From Oscillospiraceae bacterium (GTDB taxonomy: Bacteria; Bacillota; Clostridia; Oscillospirales; UBA644), in NCBI GenBank assembly GCA_015067385.1, contig SVMP01000005.1, positions 1-27,849 of the forward strand: a stretch of DNA of 27,849 bases, read 5' to 3'. Of the stretch, positions 6,353 through 15,768 are shown one piece after another. Positions within the stretch are counted from its first letter, which is position 1. The number at the start of each line of letters is the position of its first letter. Below the pieces are notes generated by a model, which had not been told where the DNA came from, did not search any database, and worked only from the letters and a program-made list of their open reading frames with translations. The position numbers and the translations under genes are program-made.

Positions 6353-8527
6353 TTATATAAGTTTTATCTGGGTCGGAGCCTCGTCTCCTTCTTTGAAGAA
6401 AGCGCCTGCGGCGGGGATATTTTTCGTTCTGTATCTGTTCGGATCTTCGAACATTCCGTCTGCGTAGGGAACAACATCCGTAAGAACACTCTTTGATTTA
6501 AGCGTCATTACGTTTACACCTGCGGTGTTTTTCGTTGTCTTTTCGCTTATCGCTCCGCTGTCGATGATCAGACAGCGTCCGTTTGAGGATGTTAAAACAA
6601 AAAGCTTTTCTTCTGTTATTGCAAACATTGCAACAAGGGGAGACTGATCAGAATATGCATTTATGAGCTTTTTACGGTTTGTCTTTGTCTCATACGATGC
6701 CATATCGACTTTTGCACACTTACCGTTTTCAAAGAATGCGAGGATATGTCCCTTATAATCGGTCGTTGCGGTTATGAATATCGGAACTTCTCCGTTGTCC
6801 ATGCCGAGCTTCTGGGGCAGATAATCGCCCAAAACAGATGCCTTCGTGTCGTCAAAATCACAGGCACGTGCTTTATATACCTGGAATTTATCCGTGAAAA
6901 CAAGAAGATGGGAAAGATTCATCGCTTCGATCGTAAATCGGATCTCATCGCCCTCTTTTAACTTGTGTTCGCCCGACATACGAAGTGACTGCGCGGTTAT
7001 CTTCTTGAAGTAACCGTCTCTTGTCATAAACAGGGTTACGGGATAATCGTCTTCAACAATATCTTCTTCCTCTTCGATTATCTCATCCTCGTAAAGAAGC
7101 GCAGTTTTTCTCGGCTTTCCGTATTTCTTCATTATTGATGTAAGCTGAGAAATTATAACCTTTTTCAGCTTGGAAGCAGAGTTTAACGTGCTTTCCATGT
7201 CCTCAATAGACTGCTTGAGCTTTTCGATCTCTGCTGTCTTGTTGAGAATGTATTCATGGTTAAGGTTGCGGAGCTTGATTTCGGCAACAAATTCCGCCTG
7301 GATCTCGTCGATTCCGAAGCCTATCATAAGGTTCGGAATGACTTCGCTGTCCTCTTCCGTTTCTCTGACTATCTTTATCGCCTTGTCGATGTCCAAAAGT
7401 ATCTTCTGAAGACCGAGAAGAAGATGAAGTCTGTCTTTTGATTTCTTTATATCGTAAAAAAGACCTCGTTTTATGCATTCGGTTCGGAATGCGATCCATT
7501 CGGTAAGGATCTCTTTTACTCCCATCGTTCTCGGTCTGCCGCCGATAAGAATGTTGAAGTTCGCAGAAAAAGAATCTTCGAGTGTTGTCAGCTTATAAAG
7601 ACGCTGCATAAGCTTATCGGGATCAACGCCTCTCTTGAGGTCGATCGCGATCTTCATACCGTTTATGTCCGTTTCATCTCGTACATACGATATCTCTTTA
7701 ACTTTGCCGCCTTTAACAAGCTCTACGATCTTATCTATGATCGCTTCGAGCGTCGTTGAAAACGGGATTTCCGTGATCTCGATGCAATTCGCCTTTTTAT
7801 CAAAGTTGTATTTAGCTCTTACCTTAAATGAACCGACGCCCGTTTCGTATATCCTGCGAATCTGGGCTTGATCGTAAATAATAAAACCGCCGGTCGTAAA
7901 ATCAGGAGCTGTGAGCGTAAGCATTATGTTATGGTCGGGATTTTTAATAAGCTCAATAGTCGTTTCACATATCTCGTTGAGGTTGAACGAACATATCGTG
8001 CTCGCCATACCGACCGCAATACCCTGATTGGGATTTACAAGGATATTCGGGAAAGTTGTCGGCAAAAGAGTCGGCTCTTTCATTGTTCCGTCGTAGTTGT
8101 CAACAAAATCAACTACATCTTTATCTATATCCGCAAATATCTCTGCGCAAACAGGGTCAAGCTTTGCTTCCGTATAACGCGGAGCCGCAAAAGCCGTATC
8201 TCGTGAATAGTGCTTGCCGAAGTTTCCTTTTGAATCAACAAGAGGCAGAATGAGCGCCTCGTGTCCCCTCGTCAAACGTACCATCGTTTCGTATATCGCC
8301 ATATCGCCGTGAGGGTTAAGACGCATAGTCTGACCTACGATGTTCGCACTTTTCGTCTTTGAACCCGTCAAAAGCCCCATTTTGTACATTGTGTAAAGAA
8401 GCTTTCTGTGGGACGGCTTGAATCCGTCGATCTCCGGGATCGCACGCGAAACGATAACACTCATCGTGTACGGCATATAGTTTTCTTCAATTGTTCGGGT
8501 TATGGGCTGTTCCGTCTGATTCTGCAT
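6353..8527 (-). CDS. Type II topoisomerase subunit A, ParC/GyrA-like, divergent
   Basis: This is the DNA-breaking subunit of an ATP-dependent type IIA topoisomerase. At 724 residues it is shorter than typical GyrA or ParC (about 800-870). The catalytic Tyr118 is in AAPRYTEAKLD. The recognition helix region reads RLNPHGDMAIYETMVRL, with Met76 where quinolone-sensitive enzymes have Ser and Glu80 at the usual acidic position. I find no GyrA box (QRRGGKG) in the C-terminal beta-propeller region, which favours a decatenase (topo IV-like) role. An acidic stretch (EDEIIEEEEDIVEDD) joins the two halves. The start at 8525-8527 has GGGAG 6 bases upstream; an earlier in-frame ATG at 8537-8539 has none. 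It is the last gene of the smc operon, with the B subunit two genes upstream. Confidence 0.9.
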   Translation of the reverse strand: MQNQTEQPITRTIEENYMPYTMSVIVSRAIPEIDGFKPSHRKLLYTMYKMGLLTGSKTKSANIVGQTMRLNPHGDMAIYETMVRLTRGHEALILPLVDSKGNFGKHYSRDTAFAAPRYTEAKLDPVCAEIFADIDKDVVDFVDNYDGTMKEPTLLPTTFPNILVNPNQGIAVGMASTICSFNLNEICETTIELIKNPDHNIMLTLTAPDFTTGGFIIYDQAQIRRIYETGVGSFKVRAKYNFDKKANCIEITEIPFSTTLEAIIDKIVELVKGGKVKEISYVRDETDINGMKIAIDLKRGVDPDKLMQRLYKLTTLEDSFSANFNILIGGRPRTMGVKEILTEWIAFRTECIKRGLFYDIKKSKDRLHLLLGLQKILLDIDKAIKIVRETEEDSEVIPNLMIGFGIDEIQAEFVAEIKLRNLNHEYILNKTAEIEKLKQSIEDMESTLNSASKLKKVIISQLTSIMKKYGKPRKTALLYEDEIIEEEEDIVEDDYPVTLFMTRDGYFKKITAQSLRMSGEHKLKEGDEIRFTIEAMNLSHLLVFTDKFQVYKARACDFDDTKASVLGDYLPQKLGMDNGEVPIFITATTDYKGHILAFFENGKCAKVDMASYETKTNRKKLINAYSDQSPLVAMFAITEEKLFVLTSSNGRCLIIDSGAISEKTTKNTAGVNVMTLKSKSVLTDVVPYADGMFEDPNRYRTKNIPAAGAFFKEGDEAPTQIKLI

Positions 8528-8540
8528 GATTTCTCCCATT

Positions 8541-9191
8541 TTAGTTTTTCTTTATCAGGTCGTAAACATCAGCGGCGGTCTTTGCGATCATCTTCGCACC
8601 GGCATTTGAAAGCTCTTCAATGCTTCCGTATCCGTAAAGAACGCCGATGCTGTCGATTCCGTTCTGCGTTGCGCCGAGCATGTCATGTTCTCTGTCACCG
8701 ACCATTACGGCAAGAGTTTTATCTTCAATGCTTAACATTCCGATCGCATTTGATATTATGTCCGCTTTGCCTTCGCTTGTTTTGTTGGGGTCGCTGCCTG
8801 CGATTATCGTGAAATATTTTGCAAGACCGAAATGTTCAAGTATTCTCTTTGCCGCCTCTGTAGGCTTGAGGGTAGCGACTGCAAGAGTGTAACCGTCATT
8901 GAAAAGCTTTTCAAGAAGCTCAGGAATACCGTCGTAGATGTAGTTTTCAAATATGCCTGTCTGATTGAAGTATTCTCTGTAAAGAGTGACTGCATATTTC
9001 GCTTTATCTTCATCGAACCCGAAATATTTTGCATAAGCTTTCGCAAGCGGCGCACCGATAAACTGAGTAAGAATACTTTCATCGTAATCATTTATCTCAA
9101 GTTTTGACAAAGAATATTTTATTGATTTTATAATGCCTTCAGCTGGGTCTGTAAGTGTTCCGTCAAGGTCAAAAAGAATATACTTTTTCAT
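8541..9191 (-). CDS. HAD-family phosphatase (phosphoglycolate phosphatase-like)
   Basis: This 216-residue HAD hydrolase has a helical cap after motif I, like Gph and PpaX. Motif I is FDLDGTLTD with nucleophile Asp8 and acid-base Asp10. Motif II is ATLKP (Thr107), motif III is Lys142 in GKAD, and motif IV is GDREHD (Asp166, Asp170). All catalytic residues are present, so it should be an active phosphatase. The substrate is unknown: phosphoglycolate from oxidised DNA ends, pyrophosphate or a sugar phosphate are all possible. It sits between the topoisomerase B and A genes, 17 bases after the first, with AAGGAAG before its ATG. Its place inside a topoisomerase pair is unusual. Confidence 0.9.
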   Translation of the reverse strand: MKKYILFDLDGTLTDPAEGIIKSIKYSLSKLEINDYDESILTQFIGAPLAKAYAKYFGFDEDKAKYAVTLYREYFNQTGIFENYIYDGIPELLEKLFNDGYTLAVATLKPTEAAKRILEHFGLAKYFTIIAGSDPNKTSEGKADIISNAIGMLSIEDKTLAVMVGDREHDMLGATQNGIDSIGVLYGYGSIEELSNAGAKMIAKTAADVYDLIKKN

Positions 9192-9208
9192 TTTTATCTT
9201 CCTTTAAT

Positions 9209-11194
9209 TTAAGATATATCTGCAAGTTCCAGATATCTGGGGCCATGCTCTGCAATAAATTCTTTTCTTGCGTCGAGATCGTTGCCGAGAAGCGTGTTGA
9301 ACATGATCTCTGTCGGTTCTTCGTCTTCGGGCATGACTTTTATGAGTTTACGTGTTGTGGGATCCATTGTTGTAAGCTTCATCATTTCCGGATCGTTTTC
9401 ACCGAGACCTTTTGATCTTTGTACCGAAACTTTTCCCGTGAGCTTTGCAACAATGTCGTTTTTCTCTCTGTCTGTGTATGCAAACATCGTCTTGTCTTTG
9501 CAGGTGATCTCATAAAGCGGGGATTCTGCAATGTAGACCTTTCCGTCTGCAATAAGAGAGGGGGTCAGCCTGTAAAGCATTGCTAAAATAAGCGTTCTGA
9601 TCTGATAACCGTCCTCGTCGGCATCGGTACAAATTATTATTTTGTGAAAACGCAGGTTTTCGGGGTTGAATTCCGCAAGTTTCTTTCCGTGCGCCGATAA
9701 TTCTATACCGCATCCGAGAACTTTAATAAGGTCGGTTATGATCTCGCTTTTAAGTATTTTTGAGTAGTCCGCTTTCAAACAGTTAAGGATCTTGCCTCGA
9801 ACGGGCATTATTGCCTGAAATTCTGCTGATCTTGCAAGTTTAACAGAGCCTAACGCAGAGTCACCCTCTACTATATACAGCTCTCGTTCGGACGGATTTT
9901 TCGAACGGCAGTCAACATATTTTTCTACCCTGTTCGATATATCCATGTCGCTCGTGAGCTTCTTTTTGATATTGAGCCTTGTCTTTTCGGCATTTTCACG
10001 GCTGCGTTTGTTTATAAGCACCTGCTCGGCGATCTTATCTGCTTCCTGCTTGTTTTCAATAAAATAAACTTCAAGAGAATGTTTGAGAAAATCGGTCATA
10101 CATTCCTGAATAAATTTATTGTTTATTGCCTTTTTCGTCTGGTTTTCGTAAGACGTTATTGTTGACTGTGAGTTCGATATCAGCGCAAGACAGTCGGAAA
10201 CATCAAGAAATGTTATCTTGCTTTCGTTTTTGAGGTACTTGTTATTCTGTTTGAGATGTGCGTCTATTGCGTAAACGAATGCGCTCTTTACCGCTTTGTC
10301 GGGCGAACCGCCGTATTCGAGAAAGCTTGAGTTGTGGTAATATTCGATCATCTGCTTTGTGTTCGAAAAACAGAATACGACGTTCAGCTTAACCTTATAC
10401 TCGGGCTTGTCTTCCCTGTCTTTACCTCTACGTTCGGCTGAAATAGACTGGATTGAGGTCATCGCATCGAGACCTATACATTCTGCAAGATAGCCTTCGA
10501 TGCCTTTTTCGTAGAGGTACGTTTCTTCTTCAAATTCGCCGTCTTCTTTTTGCCAACGGAAAAGAATGGTAAGTCCTGCGTTGCAGACGGCCTGTTTTTT
10601 TATCGTTTCGGAAAAATATTCTCGGGGAATGTTTATGTCCGTAAAAACATCCTTATCGGGACGCCATTTGATTCTTGAACCCGATTCATGGTCGCTTTCA
10701 GCCTTGCCGAGCTGCTCTTCCTTGTTTCGTTTTACGGGTTTGCCTCGTTTGAAAGCAAGATTGTACGAATAAGTACCGTTAAAAATCTCCGCTTCCATGT
10801 ATTCAGAAGCATACTGTGTCGCACAAAGACCGAGACCGTTAAGACCGAGAGAGTATTCATAGCTTCCTGCGTCGGCATTGTCGTACTTACCGCCTGCGTA
10901 CATCTCGCAGAAAAGAAGCTCCCAGTTATATGCCTTCTCTTTTTCGTTCCAGTCAACGGGAACACCTCGACCGAAGTCCTGAACCTCTATGCTTTTATCG
11001 TTATAGTAGGTTACGATTATCTTTTCGCCGTGACCTTCCTTGAATTCGTCTATGGAGTTTGAGAGGATTTCAAAGAATGCATGTTCACAGCCCTCAAGTC
11101 CGTCCGAACCGAAAATTACAGACGGGCGCAGACGTACTCGGTCTGCACCTTTGAGGGATTTTATGCTGTTGTCATCATATGTTTTTTTCGCCAA
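9209..11194 (-). CDS. Type II topoisomerase subunit B, ParE/GyrB-like, divergent
   Basis: This ATPase subunit pairs with the A subunit two genes downstream. The GHKL domain covers about residues 25-220: Glu42 and Asn46 in FEILSNSIDEF, DFGRGVPV at 73-80, and a glycine-rich lid reading SLGLNGLGLCATQYAS where GGLHGVG is usual. The transducer has QTKK at 352-355. The TOPRIM domain has Glu443 in IVEGDSALGS (usually EGDSAGGS), then MPVRGKILN, then Asp524, Asp526 and Asp528 in TDADEDGYQI, and RSKGLGE near 593. All catalytic residues are present. The 661 residues fit ParE or Gram-positive GyrB. The start is TTG at 11192-11194, with GGAGG 10 bases upstream inside the end of ftsY. Being the organism's second, divergent type II enzyme is inferred from these substitutions. 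Confidence 0.9.
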   Translation of the reverse strand: MAKKTYDDNSIKSLKGADRVRLRPSVIFGSDGLEGCEHAFFEILSNSIDEFKEGHGEKIIVTYYNDKSIEVQDFGRGVPVDWNEKEKAYNWELLFCEMYAGGKYDNADAGSYEYSLGLNGLGLCATQYASEYMEAEIFNGTYSYNLAFKRGKPVKRNKEEQLGKAESDHESGSRIKWRPDKDVFTDINIPREYFSETIKKQAVCNAGLTILFRWQKEDGEFEEETYLYEKGIEGYLAECIGLDAMTSIQSISAERRGKDREDKPEYKVKLNVVFCFSNTKQMIEYYHNSSFLEYGGSPDKAVKSAFVYAIDAHLKQNNKYLKNESKITFLDVSDCLALISNSQSTITSYENQTKKAINNKFIQECMTDFLKHSLEVYFIENKQEADKIAEQVLINKRSRENAEKTRLNIKKKLTSDMDISNRVEKYVDCRSKNPSERELYIVEGDSALGSVKLARSAEFQAIMPVRGKILNCLKADYSKILKSEIITDLIKVLGCGIELSAHGKKLAEFNPENLRFHKIIICTDADEDGYQIRTLILAMLYRLTPSLIADGKVYIAESPLYEITCKDKTMFAYTDREKNDIVAKLTGKVSVQRSKGLGENDPEMMKLTTMDPTTRKLIKVMPEDEEPTEIMFNTLLGNDLDARKEFIAEHGPRYLELADIS

Positions 11195-11196
11195 GA

Positions 11197-12114
11197 TTAT
11201 TTATCCTCCATGTCGAGCAATGCGCTCGCAAAAGCGGTGGGGGAGAACGGCTGAAGATCGTCGATCTTTTCACCGACGCCTATCAGCTTGATCGGCACTC
11301 CCGTAACATCTCTTACAGCGATCGTAACGCCGCCTTTTGCCGTTCCGTCAAGCTTCGTTAAAACAACACCAGTGATGTTTGTCGCTTCTTTAAAATCTTT
11401 TGCCTGAACGATAGCGTTCTGACCGGTCGTTGCATCAAGAACAAGAAGTATCTCCTTGTCCGCATCCGGAAGTTCTTTCGATACAACTCTCGTTATCTTC
11501 GAAAGCTCGTCCATAAGTCCTTTTTTATTGTGAAGACGTCCTGCCGTATCGCAGATAACAACATCCGCATTTCTTGCCTTTGCAGCCTGAACCGCATCGT
11601 AAACTACGGCTGCCGGGTCTGATCCGTCCTGATGCTTGACTATTTCGATATCGGCTCTCTGCGCCCAGATCTCTATCTGTTCTATCGCCGCTGCTCTGAA
11701 TGTGTCTGCCGCAGCAATTATAACTTTCTTGCCTTCGTTTTTCAGGTTATTTGCGAGTTTGCCGATGGTGGTTGTTTTACCTACACCGTTTACACCGACA
11801 ACAACGATAACAGACGGAGACGTATTGATATTAAGCTCGTTTCCTCCGGTCATCTTCTCTGCTATGATGTCTCTGAGAACTGTTTTTAAAACATTCGCAT
11901 CTTCGATCTTGTCAAGCTTTGCCTTGTTTCGAAGCTCGTCAATTATGCTTTCTGCGGTCTCAAATCCAACGTCAGAAAGAAGCAGAAGCTCCAGAAGTTC
12001 GTCGAGAAATTCTTCGTCAACCTTTCTGAAAGTCGCAAAAATCCCGTTGAGGCTATTTTGTATATTTTCTTTTGTTTTTGTAAGTCCGGCTTTGATTTTA
12101 TCGAAAAAACCCAT
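11197..12114 (-). CDS. ftsY: Signal recognition particle receptor FtsY
   Basis: FtsY is the membrane-associated GTPase that docks SRP-ribosome complexes at the translocon. The protein has 305 residues with a short N terminus and none of the long acidic A domain of E. coli FtsY, as is common in Firmicutes. The N domain is helical (about 1-95). The G domain has the P-loop GVNGVGKT (107-114), DTFRAAA (137-143), DTAGR (189-193) and TKLDG (253-257). It starts with ATG preceded by GGAGG 6 bases upstream. The gene lies 23 bases after smc, and its last codons contain the ribosome binding site of the next gene, so translation is tightly linked. Confidence 0.97.
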   Translation of the reverse strand: MGFFDKIKAGLTKTKENIQNSLNGIFATFRKVDEEFLDELLELLLLSDVGFETAESIIDELRNKAKLDKIEDANVLKTVLRDIIAEKMTGGNELNINTSPSVIVVVGVNGVGKTTTIGKLANNLKNEGKKVIIAAADTFRAAAIEQIEIWAQRADIEIVKHQDGSDPAAVVYDAVQAAKARNADVVICDTAGRLHNKKGLMDELSKITRVVSKELPDADKEILLVLDATTGQNAIVQAKDFKEATNITGVVLTKLDGTAKGGVTIAVRDVTGVPIKLIGVGEKIDDLQPFSPTAFASALLDMEDK

Positions 12115-12137
12115 GTTTTTCCTCCATAATTATTTTT

Positions 12138-15100
12138 TCAGACGCTTTCTTCCGCTTCATTAACGTCTATTGTGAGTATTTTTGATATTCCTTTTTCTCT
12201 CATCGTAACACCGTAAAGTCTGTCCGCTGCTTCCATTGAGCCTCGGCGGTGCGTTATAAGAAGAAATTGCGTTTTATCGGAAAGATTTTTTAAGTATTGC
12301 GCATATCTTGTTACGTTAACATCGTCAAGCGCGGATTCTATCTCGTCAAGAAGACAGAACGGCGACGGACGTACTTTCATCAACGCAAAGTACAGCGCGA
12401 TCGCAGTCAGTGACTGTTCTCCGCCCGAAAGCGAAGAAAGATGCTTTATAACTTTTCCCGGAGGCGCAACATATATCTCAACGCCCGATTCAAGCGGGTC
12501 GTCGGGCTCTGTAAGCGTTAAACGTGCTGTTCCTCCGCCGAAAAGCTCTTTGAAAACACGTGAGAATTCTTCGTTTATTTTCTTGAATTGAACATCGAAT
12601 ATTTCGGTCATTTCCTTAACAAGCTGTTCAATTATCTTTTCAAGCGATTCTTTTGCTGTAATGAGGTCTTTTGTCTGCTGCTGCAGTGTGTCGTGTCGCT
12701 CTTTTACCTGCGAAAATTCCTCTATTGCGTCTATATTTACGCTTCCGAGAGCTTTGATCTGATTTTTCAGCTCTGAAACACGTTTGCGTGAGTTTTCAAG
12801 ATCTTCCGGAACGTTTTCCTTTGCAAAATCCGCAGCTTCGGTCATTGTCATCTCATATTCGTCCCAAATCTTCATTGAAACGGAAGAAATGTCCTCTTTT
12901 AATGCGGTTTTCTTTATTGTTAAACGCTCGGATTCTCTGCCCAAACGGTCTTTGCTGTCAAAAAATTTCTTTTCTTCATCAAAAATAGAATTCTTTTTCG
13001 CTTCAAGAACTGCTCGTTGCTCGTTTTCTGCCGCAATATCCGCAGCTTTTGTATCGGAACGAAGTCGCATATCCGCAAGCTCGGCTGTCTTATTAACTGC
13101 CTGTCGGCGAAGCTCTTCTATTTTTAGCTTTGTCTGTTCAACATCATCGAAAAGCTTTCGGGTCAGCTCTTCGCCTTCTTTTTGACGAAGCAGCAATGAT
13201 TCCGTGATGTTTTCAAGATTTTCGGTATCCTTTATTTTTTCAAGCTTTTCAAGATCTTTTTCGTGAAGCTTTGCGGCTATTTCTTCCTGTATCTTTGCCA
13301 AAGCTTCATGCTTTTCATCAAGGACGGCTATTTCACGCTGCTTCTCCGCAAGCAAAACTCTGTTTTCTTCGAGCTCTTTTCTTGCGTCCGCAAGGATCTG
13401 AAGTGTCCTTTCTTTTTCTTCTCCGCTTGCTTTGACATTCGCTTCAAGCGTTTTTATCTGTTCTGAAATATTATATATATACTGTACACTGTGTTCTGCT
13501 TCGGCTTTAACTCTGATATGCTCATCGCTTACTGCTTTGTTCTCTGCGATCAGACCTTCCAAAGAGGCTTCTGCCGCCGAAAGCTCTGCCGTGAATGTTT
13601 TAACACGTGCGATCTTCGCTTTGAGTTCTTCGGTAAGCTCTGCTATTTCGGCTTCTAATTTTTCGATCTCGTTCGTTCTGCTTAAAATACCTGTATTTCT
13701 TCCAACAGAACCGCCCGTGAGAGAACCGCCCGGATTTACTACCTGTCCGTCAAGCGTTACAATCTTGAACGCATATTTGTTTGCCCTCGCCATCTCGGTT
13801 GCATTGTCTATCGTTTCAACTATGACGGTACGCCCTAAAAGCTGTTCGATAATGCCTCTGAAACGTTCGTCATATCCGATAAGGTCTGACGCTATTCCGA
13901 GGTATCCGTGAGCTTCACGAAGATTCCTTTCATCAAGCTTCCTTCCGCTTACGGTAGAAAGGGGAAGAAAGGTCGCTCTGCCGAGATTTTTTGATTTGAG
14001 GAAATAAATGCAGTCCTTTGCAGAACGTTCGTCTTCTGTGATTATGTTCTGAATAGCTGCACCGAGCGCTATTTCGGTCGCCGTTGCATATCGGCTTTCA
14101 ACTTTGATAACGGAAGCGACTGTTCCGTGTACTCCCGAAAGAATCCCTCTTGCCGCTTCGTTCATAATGCTTTTAACGCTTCCCGCAAATCCTTCGAAAT
14201 GCTTTTCCATGTCCTCAAGCATATTTTTCTTGTTGGTCTTTTCGGATACGGAAAGCTTTGCTTTATTATATTCCTCGTTTGCCGCTTCAAGCTTCTTTTT
14301 TGCGCTCTGAACTTTTATAATGTATCCGTTATGGATATTTTTGTTTTCAAGAAGCTTTTCTTCAAGCTCTTCAAGACGCTTTTTGTTGGTTTCTTTACCT
14401 TTTTCAAGAGAAGAAAGACGTTCGTATGCATCGGCAAGCTCTTTTTTTGCGTTTGCTGTCAGTTCATCTGTTGCTTGAATTTTTTGGGATGAACGTCCCT
14501 CGCTTATCTGTAACTCGGTTATCTTTTCGGAAAGAACGGATGCCTGTGAACGCAGACGGTCTGAATTCTCGGTGTAGTTGATGTCATCGCCAAGCTTACG
14601 GTTCTTTTCTTCGGTGATCTTTGCGGACTGTTCTTCAATATCTTTGATCTCTTGTTTTTTCGCTTCTATTTCCGCTTTCTTTTGTTCGATCTCTTTTGTT
14701 ATCTCTGTTTCCGAACGGTTGCTTCTCTCAATTTCCGCGTTTATTCTTTCAATATCTTTCAGCGCATGCTCAATATCGTTGTTGATTATGAGTATTTCGG
14801 AATTCTTGGTCTGTAAAAGCTCATCAAACTGTTTGCTTTCCGACCTTAATTGTTCGATCTTTGCGGTAATATTTATTATTTCGTTCGACAAACGTTCCGC
14901 TTCATTTTCGCATCTTAATATCTCATTATCGTTTTTTGCGATCGATTCGAGAAGAGTTGTCTCTGTTTTTTCGAGTGCTTTTAATTCTTCAGTGAAGCGT
15001 TCAAGATCCGAAAGCCAAAGAGTTATCTCAAGCTTTTTCTTTTCTTCAAAAAGCTCTATATATCGTCTTGCTTTCTTTGCCTGCTGTTCCAACGGTCCGA

Positions 15101-15704
15101 GTCTGCCTGCAAGTTCTGCAATTATATCGTTCAGTCTGACAATGTTGTCCTGCGTTGCCGAAAGCTTTCTTTCGCTTTCTTCTTTTTTGAAACGGTATTT
15201 TGCAATGCCTGCGGCTTCTTCAAAAACATTCCTTCTCTCAGAGCTTTTGGCAGCGATGATTTCTGTTACGGAGCCTTGTCCGATTATCGAATAGCCCGTT
15301 CTGCCAAGCCCCGTGTCTCTGAAAAGATCGTGAATGTCTTTTAATCTGACGTTTTGTCTGTTGATGAAATATTCGCTTTCGCCGGAACGGTAGTATCTTC
15401 TTGAAATGACTACTTCCGAATATTCAACGGGAAGACTTTCGTCGCTGTTGTCCAACGTCAGCGAAACTTCCGCAAAGCCGAGCGGACGGCGTGACTGCGT
15501 TCCGTCAAAAACAACGTCCTCCATTTTAACACCGCGAAGCGATTTTGAAGACGTTTCGCCCATTACCCATCTGAGTGCGTCCGCAATGTTACTTTTGCCG
15601 CTTCCGTTGGGACCCACTATTGCTGTTATACCTGAACTGAAATTGATCAGAGTCTTATCCGGGAATGATTTAAATCCCGCAAGCTCAAGGCTTTTTAGCT
15701 GCAT
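12138..15704 (-). CDS. smc: Chromosome segregation ATPase SMC
   Basis: SMC forms the ring-shaped condensin core with ScpA and ScpB that compacts and segregates the chromosome. The 1188 residues match the family length. The Walker A motif GPNGSGKS is at 31-38, followed by a long coiled coil. The hinge lies at about residues 515-670 and contains GVHGTVASVIKVESRYATA and GRATFLPLSTV. A second coiled coil follows. The signature LSGGEQ is at 1092-1097, and Walker B LLDEIESALDD has Asp1120 and Glu1121. The ATG at 15702-15704 has AAAGGAGA just upstream. It is the first gene of the operon with its own consensus promoter; rnc, often found before smc in Firmicutes, is absent here. Confidence 0.98.
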   Translation of the reverse strand: MQLKSLELAGFKSFPDKTLINFSSGITAIVGPNGSGKSNIADALRWVMGETSSKSLRGVKMEDVVFDGTQSRRPLGFAEVSLTLDNSDESLPVEYSEVVISRRYYRSGESEYFINRQNVRLKDIHDLFRDTGLGRTGYSIIGQGSVTEIIAAKSSERRNVFEEAAGIAKYRFKKEESERKLSATQDNIVRLNDIIAELAGRLGPLEQQAKKARRYIELFEEKKKLEITLWLSDLERFTEELKALEKTETTLLESIAKNDNEILRCENEAERLSNEIINITAKIEQLRSESKQFDELLQTKNSEILIINNDIEHALKDIERINAEIERSNRSETEITKEIEQKKAEIEAKKQEIKDIEEQSAKITEEKNRKLGDDINYTENSDRLRSQASVLSEKITELQISEGRSSQKIQATDELTANAKKELADAYERLSSLEKGKETNKKRLEELEEKLLENKNIHNGYIIKVQSAKKKLEAANEEYNKAKLSVSEKTNKKNMLEDMEKHFEGFAGSVKSIMNEAARGILSGVHGTVASVIKVESRYATATEIALGAAIQNIITEDERSAKDCIYFLKSKNLGRATFLPLSTVSGRKLDERNLREAHGYLGIASDLIGYDERFRGIIEQLLGRTVIVETIDNATEMARANKYAFKIVTLDGQVVNPGGSLTGGSVGRNTGILSRTNEIEKLEAEIAELTEELKAKIARVKTFTAELSAAEASLEGLIAENKAVSDEHIRVKAEAEHSVQYIYNISEQIKTLEANVKASGEEKERTLQILADARKELEENRVLLAEKQREIAVLDEKHEALAKIQEEIAAKLHEKDLEKLEKIKDTENLENITESLLLRQKEGEELTRKLFDDVEQTKLKIEELRRQAVNKTAELADMRLRSDTKAADIAAENEQRAVLEAKKNSIFDEEKKFFDSKDRLGRESERLTIKKTALKEDISSVSMKIWDEYEMTMTEAADFAKENVPEDLENSRKRVSELKNQIKALGSVNIDAIEEFSQVKERHDTLQQQTKDLITAKESLEKIIEQLVKEMTEIFDVQFKKINEEFSRVFKELFGGGTARLTLTEPDDPLESGVEIYVAPPGKVIKHLSSLSGGEQSLTAIALYFALMKVRPSPFCLLDEIESALDDVNVTRYAQYLKNLSDKTQFLLITHRRGSMEAADRLYGVTMREKGISKILTIDVNEAEESV

Positions 15705-15739
15705 AACGTCTCCTTTTCTTTGTATGATCCTATCATTAT

Positions 15740-15768
15740 ATTATATCATACTCAGCCATAAATTTCAA
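15740..15768 (-). promoter_or_regulatory. Promoter of the smc-ftsY-topoisomerase operon
   Basis: On the minus strand TTGAAA (15763-15768) and TATAAT (15740-15745) are 17 bp apart, with TGA before the -10. The start site would be near 15733, about 28 bases upstream of the smc ATG. The match to consensus is strong. Confidence 0.85.

Noticed and set aside
11636..12163. 175-codon frame antisense to ftsY
   Set aside because: It lacks a ribosome binding site and a promoter, and overlaps the whole conserved FtsY G domain.
14578..15294. Long Ser/Phe-rich frame antisense to smc
   Set aside because: It is the mirror of the smc coiled coil on the other strand; the composition reflects Glu/Lys/Arg codons read backwards.
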